This document shows positions 19,762-30,209 of a DNA stretch of 64,000 bases, piece after piece. Position 1 is the stretch's first letter; the number at the start of each line of letters is the position of its first letter. This DNA comes from Gracilaria domingensis (Eukaryota; Rhodophyta; Florideophyceae; Gracilariales; Gracilariaceae). The stretch lies in contig VCMS01000017.1 in the NCBI GenBank assembly GCA_022539475.1, forward strand, positions 487,641 to 551,640, written 5' to 3'. Both the position numbers and the translations under genes were made by a program. The notes under the pieces are model-generated. The model was given only the letters and a program-made list of their open reading frames with translations, did no database searches and was not told the origin of the DNA.

Positions 19762-21054
19762 ATGTCCGGCGCCTCCAGCAGCGGAGACGCCACCTCCCGT
19801 CTCATGCGTCCCTTCTCGTCCGTCACCCCGTCCGCGTCGCGTCCCCCCAACTCCGGGGTGCTTCGCATCCAACATGAGCTCAACACGCTTCTCAGAGAGC
19901 CCGTGCCGTTTATCTACGTCAATGCCGACGAGGCGAACGTCACAAGGATCACCGCGCTCGTCATCGGACCCTTGGAGACGCCCTATGCCGGAGGTTTCTT
20001 TCGTTTTGATATCAGGGTCGGGCCCGAATACCCTATGAATCCCCCCAAGGTTATCTTTCAAACCACCGACGGCGGCCGCGTTCGCTTCAACCCCAACCTC
20101 TACAGCGACGGCAAGGTTTGCCTCTCCATTTTGGGCACCTGGACCGGTCCAGCCTGGTCTAGCGCAGAGAGCTTGTCGTCCGTCTTGCTCTCTATCCAGT
20201 CTCTCATGTGCCCCGAGCCGTACCACAATGAACCGGGCTACGAAGGTCGCGACGATAAACCCGTCAAGGCTGCGTACAACGACTATCTGCGTTACGAAAC
20301 TTTGCGTGTCGCCGTAGTTGGAACCCTCAATCACACCAGTCACGCCAAGCAGTTCCCAGATGTCTGTGATAGATTGTTCTTGATGTGGTATGAGATGTAC
20401 ATGGCAACTGCCAAGGACTTGCAGCGCCGATTGGATGGCAAGACCTACAAAGATGCTTTCTCCAGTACAAAAGGTAGCTACAATCTAAATGTCATCATTG
20501 AAGGCCTCAAGCACCAAAAGAAGAAGATCATGGAACGAATGGATTGTATTGACAAACCTCCAGAAGAACCGACCAACACTACAGGTGACAGCACCAAGAG
20601 TGCTATCACGTACGCGATTGACAGATTGCAAGACGAATATCGTATTCTATCCAGAAATCCCCACCCGGGAGGTAGTGCCAGCCCCCGAGATCCTAACTTC
20701 CCCTTCGTATGGGACGCCACTATACTTGGCCCTAACAACACTCCCTGGGAAGGCGGCTTCTTTGCTTTGGAACTAAGGTTTTCATATCAACATCCATATC
20801 GGCCACCGTTTGCCAAGTTTACCTCTAAAATGCACCACCCGAACATTACTACGGATGGAATTCCTGCGTTGGATCTCATCCAAACCAGATGGAATGCTAA
20901 TACTAGGGTCGGATCTATTTTGGATGCGCTACAAGATATGTTGAAGACGCCAAACGCAGTGTACCCAGTTAATCTTGCGGTTGCCAAACAACATCGAGAG
21001 AGCAGAAAGGAGTATGAGAGACGAGTTCGCCGCCTTGCTGCCGACGGTTGCTAA
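19762..21054 (+). CDS. Tandem UBC protein: UBE2Z-like active E2 plus Cys-less UBC domain
   Basis: 430 residues, ATG start. The first UBC domain (about 30-250) matches UBE2Z/USE1-type E2 enzymes, which accept ubiquitin from UBA6 in animals: YPMNPPKVIF, then KVCLSILGTWTGPAWS with catalytic Cys120, PYHNEPGYE and LRYETLRVAVV. The second UBC fold (about 280-425) has FVWDATILGPNNTPWEGG, HPYRPPFAKFTS and the HPN motif (HHPNITTDG), but the catalytic position reads GIPALDL, with Ala369 where active E2 enzymes have Cys. So the second half is a UEV-like pseudo-E2 joined to an active one. No stop or frame break separates them. The role is inferred: the dead domain may bind ubiquitin or an E3. Confidence 0.88.
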   Translation: MSGASSSGDATSRLMRPFSSVTPSASRPPNSGVLRIQHELNTLLREPVPFIYVNADEANVTRITALVIGPLETPYAGGFFRFDIRVGPEYPMNPPKVIFQTTDGGRVRFNPNLYSDGKVCLSILGTWTGPAWSSAESLSSVLLSIQSLMCPEPYHNEPGYEGRDDKPVKAAYNDYLRYETLRVAVVGTLNHTSHAKQFPDVCDRLFLMWYEMYMATAKDLQRRLDGKTYKDAFSSTKGSYNLNVIIEGLKHQKKKIMERMDCIDKPPEEPTNTTGDSTKSAITYAIDRLQDEYRILSRNPHPGGSASPRDPNFPFVWDATILGPNNTPWEGGFFALELRFSYQHPYRPPFAKFTSKMHHPNITTDGIPALDLIQTRWNANTRVGSILDALQDMLKTPNAVYPVNLAVAKQHRESRKEYERRVRRLAADGC

Positions 21055-21326
21055 ACATTGTTGACCTGTACTAATTGGTTGGCATCACGTTTTCATTCTT
21101 GAGCTTTCATTCTAAGCTTATTCGCTTTTCTATCGCCAACGCACTGTTATTGTGAGAATGTACACTAAGTCTTGGCCTGAAATCTTCACGACGCCATCTC
21201 CCCCATGGTCTTTTAACAGCCTGAGACTCGTGTTTGTGAAGCATGTAAATCGCAGCTTCTGCATGGAGCACATTGAGGCTTCAATGCGGGCAGTACGTCA
21301 TTCCGAAAGGCAATGCGCACAAAAAA

Positions 21327-23092
21327 CTATCGTTTTCCACGCGAGTTCCCCCGCACTTCGTTTGGATTTCTTCGGCCGTATCCAACGACTAAAGGCTTGT
21401 AGTGCGGATTGAACCTAGCCCCTGCGTTGTAGAAGTTTGAGGGATCCAACACATCGACATTCAGCCGTTCTCTTTGCTTTTCTAGTCGCCTTTGCTTAAC
21501 AGGGTCTATCTGATCCTCCCGTAAAATTAGATCATTATTGTGACGTCCGCCTCTTGGCATTGGTATAGGATACTTTGTGCCGCGCAACGAAGCTTTCTTC
21601 TTTGGATTCAGGAACGCGCGAGCTAATCCGTTCTTGTCAATTTTGTAAGCAACGCGATGCATACTGGAGTTTCCGCACTTGTCGCAAAACTTACGCTCCA
21701 GCTCAGTGGTAACAACCCCACAAGCATGGCAACGCAAAGCAAAGTGCTTGATGTTCCGGATTGATCTACGCCCGTCTACAGAAAGCAGCTTCAGTCCCAT
21801 CTGTAGCATAGTGTTCTGCATTGCAAAATCTGTTGTGACACATACAACTCTGCTCCGCTCCGTTACTGAATCCATTTCCTCGCCTCTATCACGTGCAAGG
21901 TGTTCTTCCAGGTTGAGCTCATTTATCCACTCAGAACCATCTTCATCACTGTCCTCCGTTTCGTCAGAACAGCTTTGAATCCAGTTCTTCTCTGCAACCA
22001 CCGCTGCAGAATTAGAAGTCTTTTCAAGGCTACATGACTCATTTTCGGCCTCATGATGAGCCTGACCTTCGCCGTCCATAACTTGTACATTTCCATCTGT
22101 AGCCAACCTTTGTTCTTGTTCTACTTCGGGTACCTTTCGTCTCCTTCTACGAGGACGAGAACGACGGCGCGGACTCTTCGAACCCACTTGCTGATCACTC
22201 GTTTTTTTGTCAGAAACAAAATTTACATGTTCATCAGACTTTTGTTGCGAAACGTCTTTCGTCTCTACCTTCATCAACTTCACCTCCTTCGTCTTCGTCC
22301 CATGCTCAGTGTTCACTATCTTCTCTGTTTCCATTTCTTTCTTTGTCTTCACAATTTCTTTTGTCGGCACTTCCTCCTTCCTCTTCAAGTCCTCCTTCGT
22401 CTCCACACCTACATCCTCGAAGGCCAGTGTTTTGCGTTGACGAGAAGATTTTTCGTTTCCTTGGCCATTTCTGTGTTTGCTTTCGAAGTCCGCCCGTTTC
22501 TTTTTCGGACTTCCTCCAACAGTCTTCGAACGTGGTGTCCGCACAGTTTCCCACTCCCCTCCAGAAAGACTTTCATTCTCGTCATCGCAACTAGCCATTT
22601 TTCGAGCGATTCTTTCTTGTATCTCTTCGGCCTCTATTTGGTCCAAAACTTCAAATGGAATAGTTCTCCAATGCGAACTTCTGATACATGTCTCTGAGTT
22701 GGGGCTGTTTTCAAGAATTTGTCACCATTTTCTTCACGTTCAAGCATGCGCGTCAACGCAATTACTTTCAGATCTGTCAACGATAAGACAGAAAAATCGC
22801 CAGTGCGCTTTGCGAAGTCAATGGTTTCTGCCATAACCTCGGAAGACGGTGCACGCAGTGTAATTGAATCTTGCAGCAGGGCAAGCCGAGCCCGAGCTCT
22901 GGGGTCTCTTATCTCACGAAATACCTCCGGAACCGAAAAGAATCTGACTTTTGCTTCCGATGATGCAGAATATAGCGAATCACCTGTTTCTGTACTAACA
23001 AGTCCTCCGAGAGAAAACAGACTGTCCGTGCCGGCTATTAACGCTGCGGAGTCCAGCACGACAATGAGTCCTTCAGGCTCTTTCGGTGACAT
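21327..23092 (-). CDS. NOB1: NOB1 endonuclease (18S rRNA 3'-end maturation), frame break inside
   Basis: NOB1 cuts 20S/18S-E pre-rRNA at site D. The N-terminal PIN domain starts at the ATG at 23092 (VVLDSAALIAG, VPEVFREIRDPRARARL, AKRTGDFSVLSLTDLKVIAL). The C-terminal part lies in another frame and shows the acidic linker, VCVTTDFAMQNTMLQMGL, the zinc ribbon CHACG...CDKCG and PIPMPRGGRHNND, as in human NOB1. The frame changes between about 22690 and 22740. A GT..AG segment of 32 bases (22725-22694) or 44 bases (22737-22694), if spliced out, restores one frame of about 575 residues; a single-base indel or sequencing error would also explain it. Other introns here are 79 bases or longer, so a mini-intron would be exceptional. 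Confidence 0.88.
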
Positions 23093-23943
23093 GGTGTATG
23101 GGGATGTAAATAGGTTTCCTCCGCGAGTAGGGCTGAAACAAAACTCGACGGGCAAGTCAACGGATCCCCGACTGCGACCTCAATTTACCCCTCTTTCTCT
23201 GCCCTTGTCGTCGTCGTCATAAAACGCGATTGATAAAACACGTCTATCAAACTATTCTATTTTCATATTAATTTTTCCACATGCAGAAAGCTCCCTTGGA
23301 TAATACAAATTTTGCGTATCTACGAAAATGATTATAATGTCCGGATTCTTCCCGGATTAACTAGTTGTATGATACAACTTGTATCCTCACCTACGGGCGT
23401 AGAAGGTGCGAGAAAGAAAACTGTACCATGGAAGCTAAACCGTAAGTGAATTGAACGAAGAGAGACAAAGAGTTCAAGATAGTGATACAGCACTAGCTCG
23501 TTTCTGAAAGACACTATGATGAAGTACATTTTTAGATGCAACTGGTCTAAATACTAGGCCTTTGGGCAGGTTCTATCTTGGCCTGCATTTGCGAGTTAAG
23601 GATGAAAGGGTGATGGTTTTGATATGCAATGAACTACCCACCTAGTCCTTGCTTCTAAAATCAGCGAAGTGTAACAAGACGTAATAGTTTTCGCACCTTC
23701 TTTGCATTCTGGAGAACTAGTAAGTGCTGCGCAAAACACCTAGTCCAAGCCGTATGTGTCCCGAAACCCGCCAACTGATCGAACGAAAGTAGAAATAAGA
23801 TATGATAGTCTCCTAACCGAGTCCGAGCGTCGAAAACCCAAGTCGGTTGGTATCGCGTCTCATCGACCAACAAGAAAGTTATGGCTCACGCAATGCTCAA
23901 ACAAAGAGATCTTTTCCGAGAGGATGATCCAGTCTTTTTAGTG
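23093..23943. other. Spacer, NOB1 promoter / prefoldin 3' region
   Basis: 851 bases between two minus-strand genes. It should carry the NOB1 promoter next to 23093 and the prefoldin 3' UTR near 23943. Short frames on both strands show no motif. Confidence 0.35.
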
Positions 23944-24519
23944 CTATTGTCTTCCTGCAGTTGTTTGCTGAACTAACGCCTGAAACTTTTGCTGTTCCGC
24001 AAGTAACGCAACTCGCTTCGCTTGTTGGTTCTTTTCGATGCTCTCTAGTTTTGTCTTGGCGTTAGCTAGCTCCTTTGATATATATTCGATTCGCGTTTGC
24101 ACTGTACTCTTGGCTTCATCCGCATCTTGAGGAACTAGCACAGGACCCACCAGCTTAAAGACGTTTGCTCCTTCTTCAAGACCGTCCAGTTCCTTACCAA
24201 AGGCATCGATAAGAAAAATAAAAAGCAAACGCGTCAGAGGTTCTCAAGTTGTACTTCATTACGAACTGTATCACTCTTCCTTACCTCCTTGACAAGTTTA
24301 TTTTCAGCTAACTGGCTTTGTAAACCCTTCATACCTTGTACCGCAGCAGTATAATCTGAAGAAAACTGTCAGTGCGTGATGGAGACACATAATCTCAAAA
24401 AGCCTTGATGATCTCCAATGACTTTGTATATAAAACATACCTCGTTGGATCTCTTGTACTTCTCCAGCCATCTTTTCAATCTTTTCCTTCATGTTTGAAA
24501 GAATCTGAAACTGCGCCAT
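23944..24519 (-). CDS. PFDN6: Prefoldin subunit 6, three exons
   Basis: Beta-type prefoldin subunit of the hexamer that hands nascent actin and tubulin to CCT. Exons on the minus strand are 24519-24441, 24355-24285 and 24192-23944; the introns are 85 and 92 bases with GTATG..CAG and GTAAG..AAG ends. The joined product has 132 residues, the family's usual size. It has an N-terminal coiled coil (KEKIEKMAGEVQEIQ), the beta-hairpin with FKLVGPVLVPQD, which is diagnostic for subunit 6, and a C-terminal coiled coil (RIEYISKELANAKTKLESI). The exon phases join without a gap (79 + 71 bases equals 50 codons). Divergent from UBC9. Confidence 0.93.
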
Positions 24520-25165
24520 CACTCCGGGCAAAACGACCAAAAAGCTCTCTGTGTGTTTCTTAATTCGTCCGTTTTACAAGTCTTGGTTTGACGCGATTCA
24601 GCTCAAAAGTCGCTTCTGACTGCTTATTTGATCCTGGATCAACTCGTAATAACTGTAACATTCACGAACGATTTGAAGAGCGATCACATGGAGAGCACAA
24701 AAACTTTCCTGCTTGTGTGGCAACTGATTTTTTTGAGCTCTCTGATCCGGATCAAAGATCAAATCCTGGAATTGAAGTATCCGCCGTGCTCTGAATGCCC
24801 ACTGGGCCCTGAAGTAGCCCCCCGTCTGACAATCAATGATATCGGCACAACAGTGGTGTACTTGAACTTTCGAACGATTGTACCCTTGGTTGCTGTCAGA
24901 TCACTTGCGTTTCAAAAAGTTAGTTTTTGAAAGTGGATGGAAACATCTTCTACCAAGGGTAGATACTGTGCATACAAAGAAAACTTAAAAGAGCGCAGTT
25001 ACGAAGTAGCCATACTGCCTGTAGGCCGAGTCGCACCTCTTCTGCTTTGATGATACAAGTATCATAGATCAGCTTCTTTGCCAGAGCATTTACTCGAGAG
25101 ACGTTGCGTTCCAGTCCGCTAAACATCATCGTTCTTGAGAGCTCAAACTACCGATACAGCTTATA
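24520..25165. promoter_or_regulatory. Divergent spacer, prefoldin 6 / UBC9
   Basis: 646 bases between two divergent intron-containing genes; both promoters should lie here. One open frame of about 100 codons (24628-24930, plus) has no recognisable features. Confidence 0.4.
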
Positions 25166-25933
25166 ATGAGTGGTATAGCACGTGGAAGGCTGGTTGAGGA
25201 AAGGAAACAATGGCGCCTAGATCACCCTGTTGGTTTCTATGCGCGTCCGGAGAAGCTCAATGGGCAGACAAACCTTATGAAGTGGGAATGTGGTATTCCT
25301 GGGAAAGATAACGTAAGTTCTGCACATCTGATGCTCCCAGAAACTTGATTACTTTGTCGACACAACAAACGCATAGAAGAGAGTCTATGAACTCTTCTGC
25401 GCACCATAATGCTTTTAAGTGGACTACTAAACCCTCCTTTTTTCTCCAAGACCCTGTGGGCGGGCGGCATGTACAAGCTTGTCCTTGAGTTTACCGATGA
25501 CTACCCAAGTCGGCCTCCAAAATGTAGGTGTTGCGTTTCTTTTGTCTCGCGGTGGCATTTTAAGAAGAGCCTGCTAACCAACTCAATTGCTGATGTTTCA
25601 CAGGCCGATTTACTCCGCCTTTGTTTCATCCCAACGTTTATCCATCTGGTACCGTATGCCTAAGCATTATAGACGCTGATAAGGCCTGGAGACCCTCCAT
25701 CACTGTCAAACAAGTACGTCGAACAGTATAATCCAAAGCCCAGAAAGCAATTGCTAACTCCTAGTATTTGAGCGGACATCTCCGTAACACAGATTCTTCT
25801 TGGTATTCAAGACTTGTTGGACAACCCGAACGCAAGTGACCCAGCAAACGCAGAAGCTTACGACCTCTTCATAAAATCCAAGAATGCTTATAACAATCGA
25901 GTGAAGCAAGTTGCCGCACAGAATGCGCCGTAA
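25166..25933 (+). CDS. UBE2I: SUMO-conjugating enzyme UBC9, four exons
   Basis: E2 enzyme that transfers SUMO to target lysines. Exons are 25166-25312, 25451-25523, 25604-25713 and 25793-25933; the introns are 138, 80 and 79 bases with GTAAG, GTAGG and GTACG donors. The product is 156 residues against 158 in human. It shows [54 protein letters not shown] with catalytic Cys92, [18 protein letters not shown] and ANAEAYDLF. The second junction splits a Cys codon (T|GC), and only this placement keeps the PPKCRFTPP block. Intron 3 carries a GCTAAC branch-like motif. Convergent with the DUF924 gene at 75 bases. Confidence 0.96.
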
Positions 25934-26008
25934 CGTATCACTGTTTCAGCATTACAGACAGTCGTAAGATTCCACACAGGAGGGTCCAGCCAATCATTAT
26001 AGCTCGAG

Positions 26009-26887
26009 CTACTGACCAAACCTTGGACCATTGACTAGATATCTTTCCTCTTCAGGAGTTGATGGTCGGGAAAGTGCCTTGTTTCGATGCGGAAATCTTC
26101 CGAACTGTTCAATGATATCTCGATGCATTTGTGCGAAATAAAGTGATTCGTGTAGAATCTTTGTGGTGTCTACGGCTTGCTTTCCTGCCGATTTGCATTC
26201 TTCTATCATGCTCTCTATGAGTTCAATACATTCGTTCTGGTCTTCAAGAGATTCTTGGTGCATTAACGAAAGAAGAAAAGACAATCGACCAACCGGAGAA
26301 AGGTTGTGTTTTAGGTCATCCCAACCGCCGGTGTCCAGCAAACGTTTAACCACAGCCCTCGATTTTGTATCTCCAGAGAATGCTTTCTCAGAGCCCCGGT
26401 ATATATTTCTTGGAAACTGATCGAGCATAACGACCAAGGCAAGATCTGACTTGAACCCATGGTTTGTGTTCCCAATCCAGTGATCAAGTCTGCCGGAAAT
26501 TGCTTCATCGGTTTCTCGGCCAAAGCGTTTCCGTATGTCGGCATCTATATTTTCCGAAGATCCGTACCACAGGTCCTTTTGGCTTTTATAGATCTCAAAA
26601 GGGGGGAATGTATCACTACCGAACCAAAACTTAAGAACATTTGTCATCAATTCCTTATCAGTGGGCTTCGCAGGCGAGCGGTCGATATTCATCATTCTAG
26701 GCCTTTGGAAGTTTGGACTATATCGGGCGCTAAAGTGATATGCGACTGAGTTTGGAGACTTGAAGGCATGCTTATAATTGGCCGCCCGAGTCAGTACGTT
26801 TGAACGTACGAACCCATTCGTTAAGAGGCCCGCCATGCTTTTTGGTCGAACAAAGTTTTCGATATGGCTGGTGCCCGGACATTCCAT
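26009..26887 (-). CDS. DUF924 family protein with N-terminal leader
   Basis: Member of the DUF924 (YPO2857-like, TPR-fold) family of unknown function. The domain starts about 85 residues in, at VLKFWFGSD. It shows LWYGSSENID, LALVVMLDQFPRNIYRG, the AFSGDTKSRAVV block and the conserved end EQFGRFPHRNKALSR-STPEE. The ATG at 26887 gives 292 residues; an internal ATG at 26836 (MAGLLTNGFVRSNVLTR) would give a typical organelle presequence and may be the real start. The frame beyond 26887 begins only with TTG. No catalytic residues are known for the family, so no reaction can be named. Confidence 0.87.
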   Translation of the reverse strand: MECPGTSHIENFVRPKSMAGLLTNGFVRSNVLTRAANYKHAFKSPNSVAYHFSARYSPNFQRPRMMNIDRSPAKPTDKELMTNVLKFWFGSDTFPPFEIYKSQKDLWYGSSENIDADIRKRFGRETDEAISGRLDHWIGNTNHGFKSDLALVVMLDQFPRNIYRGSEKAFSGDTKSRAVVKRLLDTGGWDDLKHNLSPVGRLSFLLSLMHQESLEDQNECIELIESMIEECKSAGKQAVDTTKILHESLYFAQMHRDIIEQFGRFPHRNKALSRPSTPEEERYLVNGPRFGQ

Positions 26888-28043
26888 GGAGAGGCTGCAG
26901 AATTCACTAACAGAAGGAACGAAAGTGAATGTATATTGTTCCACAAATTGGTCCCGCAATTGAATTCTACGGTGGCTGTTAGTCCAAATATAGGATATCG
27001 GACGACCGGCCGCGTCGAGGGGCCAACACTAGTAAAAGGCGACAACAGTGACCTGAAAATGCGGCCAAGATGGTTCTCGGAAAGTTGTTGTTTGTCGTGC
27101 AATGAATAAATACGAGTTTGGAGAGGTTTTATATGCTTGTTTTGAGGAAGAATGCCCAAATATCTATGAACCTTCAAATTCCGGGTGTAAAGCAGAACTT
27201 TTTCAGGAAGGAAGATGAACTTGGGCTCAAACTAGATTGGCATCATTGGAGCTGAATTGCGAGAGCTACAAGACTGATGAATCCTCTAACGAAGCACTGT
27301 AGATCTCTTCGGTAATCTACAACAGGAACCTCATGAGGCCGTTCGTAGGCGGTTGTCTCTTTCTCTCCCTTTTCCTCTACGTGTATGAGAGACAAGATCA
27401 CTTCTGATGGGGCCGCAGTGACTTTGAACACGGAACATGAACAGAGCAAAAGGTTCTCATTTCAAGAACATTCGTGAAACATCCCCTGTAGAAGAAGATT
27501 GATAGCGCACAGAGCCCCCCAGGCAAACTATTAAACCCTGTTAGTAGATTACAAAAGAAGAAGGAAAAGGAAAAGAAAGAACGGAAGCAGTTGTGATTCA
27601 CACAACTTGTGAAGGAACCAATGCTTAAAAAGTATACGTTACAAGAAAAATATTCGAAGACGACTTCACAAAAAGAAAGTTGTCGTTAAAAGTGTCCATG
27701 ATGCGTTTAGAACCGTTCTATTCCAATAGAACAGCTTTGCGAAAGCTTACCGAGAACGGTCCCGAAGAGCACCAACTCGTCTTCTAGGAGGTCGAGTATT
27801 TTGAAGACCCTTCGCTGGTGAGTTGCGTCACGACCGTAAATTTGAGAATTCATATTACTTGGATCGGTTTCTCACTCGCCCTGGATACCTTCATTCATCT
27901 TTGCGGGCGCACAGTTTCAAGAAACGTCAATGTGTAGTTGTCGAGGCTAAACTTTGGCCATCGACAAATAGATTGTTTGAGCCCTGGGGGTCGACCATGC
28001 CCGCAGTTGTTTTGGTCACACAGTCTTCCCAGTCGTGTAGGAT
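26888..28043. promoter_or_regulatory. Divergent spacer, DUF924 / KAR5-like gene
   Basis: 1.16 kb between divergent starts. A purine-rich run (GAAGAAGGAAAAGGAAAAG) lies near 27555-27575. No gene, repeat or RNA recognised. Confidence 0.35.
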
Positions 28044-29525
28044 ATGCCGTCATCGTTCCGACTTCTGCTATGGTTCCTTCTTCTCGGTCCATGTCTACAA
28101 ACTGTTTCAGCATCGTGGTCGATTTGGCCGATTTCATGGAATCTCCCATGGAGTCAAACCGGGGATAATGTGAATGAACTCCACTGCCAAAGAGCTAGAA
28201 AGATATTTGTTGAATACTGCAATAAGAAGGACCCTGTTAGTAAAGAAAAAGCATCCAGTGCGTTTTTAAGTTGTTTTCTGAGCCAAGCAGGAAGAAGAAT
28301 GGCGTCGGAAGTATCAAGAGACATAACCGGGCTGGAAGGAAAAGGCTCCACCAGTATCACGAGGGCGCAAGATTTTCTCAACATGCTTTGTTCCGAGGAC
28401 GGAGGTATTTCCGAGGGATCATTTTCATGGTTTGATGGCAATGCTGATATCTCTAGAAGTTTGCAGAGCTTATCAAATGGAACACACAACATCTTAGAGG
28501 AGAGTAAGAGAGTTCAAAAGCTCTTTACTGCTGTTATGGGCACCGTTCGACAATTCAGCGGTTTCAACGAAGACGTCGTTAAGCTGGAAGTTGCGTACCA
28601 GAAAGCAAACTCTTCTACCTCTCGAATTCCAGATTTTGAGACCATCCATGATGAATTATGGATAATGGTTCAGGATACCGTGGACCTGTTCGACAGTCAT
28701 ATTCATATGATCTCATACTTTAAGGACTCAGTCAGAGATGACCTCAAGAACATGGAAAAGGCTGATAAAACTCTGGAAAACTTGAAAGATTTGTCCTTGT
28801 TTTGGAGATCTTATATACGACGAATGGAGAGACTATCTGAAGACGTACTCCGCGATAAAGAGATGCAGACAATGGTCCTATATCCTTGGCTCTTCAAGGA
28901 GAAGAGGTCTCCAGTTCCGACAAACCGAAGTTCGAGCACGACTTCACGAAAACAAAAGGTACTGGAAAAGATTAGCTGGAAACTACGTGAAAGATTCCGG
29001 TTCAAACCAAGAACCGTATTTTGGGTTATTGTTCATAACATGGAGCTTGTGTTCAGAATGTATTTCCGCTTTGCATTTGATGGGCTTCTAAAGAACGTCC
29101 TAGATTCCGCATCGTTGTCCAATCGGATGCTCTTGGCTTCGTCTTTGTTTGCCCATCTCTTGACAATCCTCTCAGTGTTCTTCAAGGTGATCTTCTGGTT
29201 GGCAAATTTTGGAATTTCTTCCTTTCTGTTTCTTGCGCAACTTAAAATCCCCCGGTTCTCGTTCATCACAGGAAGGAAGCGACAGAGACAGCCCGGACAT
29301 CTCGAGAATGTTGTCAGAAAGTGTGTGAAAGAAAACCAAGAACATGAATCAGAGAGAGCAAACGTTCAGACTATGCTTCAGTCGGTGTGCCAACGTGAGC
29401 TTGACATATCCGTCTCAAAACTGCGCTCAGTTGAAAGGCGGATGATAGCACTGAGTAGGAAAATGAATACACTTCGAGACAGGGCCAAATCTGTCCAGCG
29501 TAGCGCTAGAGAAACAGAACAGTAG
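28044..29525 (+). CDS. KAR5/GEX1/Brambleberry-like nuclear-fusion protein candidate
   Basis: 493 residues, ATG start. The order of parts matches the KAR5/GEX1/Brambleberry family of nuclear-envelope proteins needed for karyogamy. There is a signal peptide (1-24, core LLLWFLLLGPCL), then a Cys-containing N-terminal domain with LHCQRARKIFVEYC (Cys48, Cys59) and SAFLSCFLSQAGRRM (Cys77), the latter resembling the family's CFxxxSGR signature, and Cys116. Long coiled-coil helices follow (about 150-275), a basic stretch, then one or two membrane segments between 362 and 400 and a C-terminal coiled coil facing the other side (about 435-485). The assignment rests on this pattern, not on a search; an unrelated coiled-coil membrane protein remains possible. 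Confidence 0.55.
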   Translation: MPSSFRLLLWFLLLGPCLQTVSASWSIWPISWNLPWSQTGDNVNELHCQRARKIFVEYCNKKDPVSKEKASSAFLSCFLSQAGRRMASEVSRDITGLEGKGSTSITRAQDFLNMLCSEDGGISEGSFSWFDGNADISRSLQSLSNGTHNILEESKRVQKLFTAVMGTVRQFSGFNEDVVKLEVAYQKANSSTSRIPDFETIHDELWIMVQDTVDLFDSHIHMISYFKDSVRDDLKNMEKADKTLENLKDLSLFWRSYIRRMERLSEDVLRDKEMQTMVLYPWLFKEKRSPVPTNRSSSTTSRKQKVLEKISWKLRERFRFKPRTVFWVIVHNMELVFRMYFRFAFDGLLKNVLDSASLSNRMLLASSLFAHLLTILSVFFKVIFWLANFGISSFLFLAQLKIPRFSFITGRKRQRQPGHLENVVRKCVKENQEHESERANVQTMLQSVCQRELDISVSKLRSVERRMIALSRKMNTLRDRAKSVQRSARETEQ

Positions 29526-30209
29526 AAGCTGCCACCCGCGTTGGTAAGCATGCGGCAAAGGACAATATCGTCGGGTATCCTGAAGATGGAAGCTAGCTCA
29601 CTTGCCCTTCTTGCGCATCAAACACGTGACTTCAATTGTAAAGGGTCGCCACAAGATACGCTGATGATAGACGCTTCTTGGCACAAGCAGTCAAGACTCG
29701 CCTCAGCAACTTGGCCATAATCTTTTGAGGCTTTCAGCACAGAGGGTTTTGCCGCCCGTAAGGAACTGTTTGGAATGTTCGTGAAGGCAAAGGAGTACCA
29801 CAGGACTGGGGCACTCATTGACAGAAAGTCGTTCCCGCGGCCGGATTAGTGTATCCCAGACCAAATCCCGGGAAGTGTACAGGATGATAGGCGCACTCTA
29901 CATTTGACTATGATCAGCCATTACTAACGACCAAGGCAGCATATCCAACAAGCACCATATCGCTCTTTAGTTGTCCTACTTGGGCCCAAGCCGAGAGCGT
30001 GAACCGCACCTAAGAGCCACAAATCAAACGAGATCTCCAACTCGCTACGAACAAGACCTATGAACATGACATACCCATACCTACAACGTCACATGCAAAA
30101 GAACCTGAGTACAGCACAATGTCGTGATGCGGTGCGGGAGGCACCAACTTGCAAACGTTCATCACGAGTTTGGTAGCACATCTCAATGTGTGTGTGCATA
30201 GCAGAATAA
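29526..30209. other. Convergent 3' spacer
   Basis: 684 bases between the stops of the KAR5-like and two-RRM genes. No supported gene; a 66-codon minus frame (29618-29818) has no motif. Confidence 0.35.

Noticed and set aside
19492-20343. 283-codon minus-strand frame
   Set aside because: Antisense to the tandem UBC gene; composition-driven, no homology.
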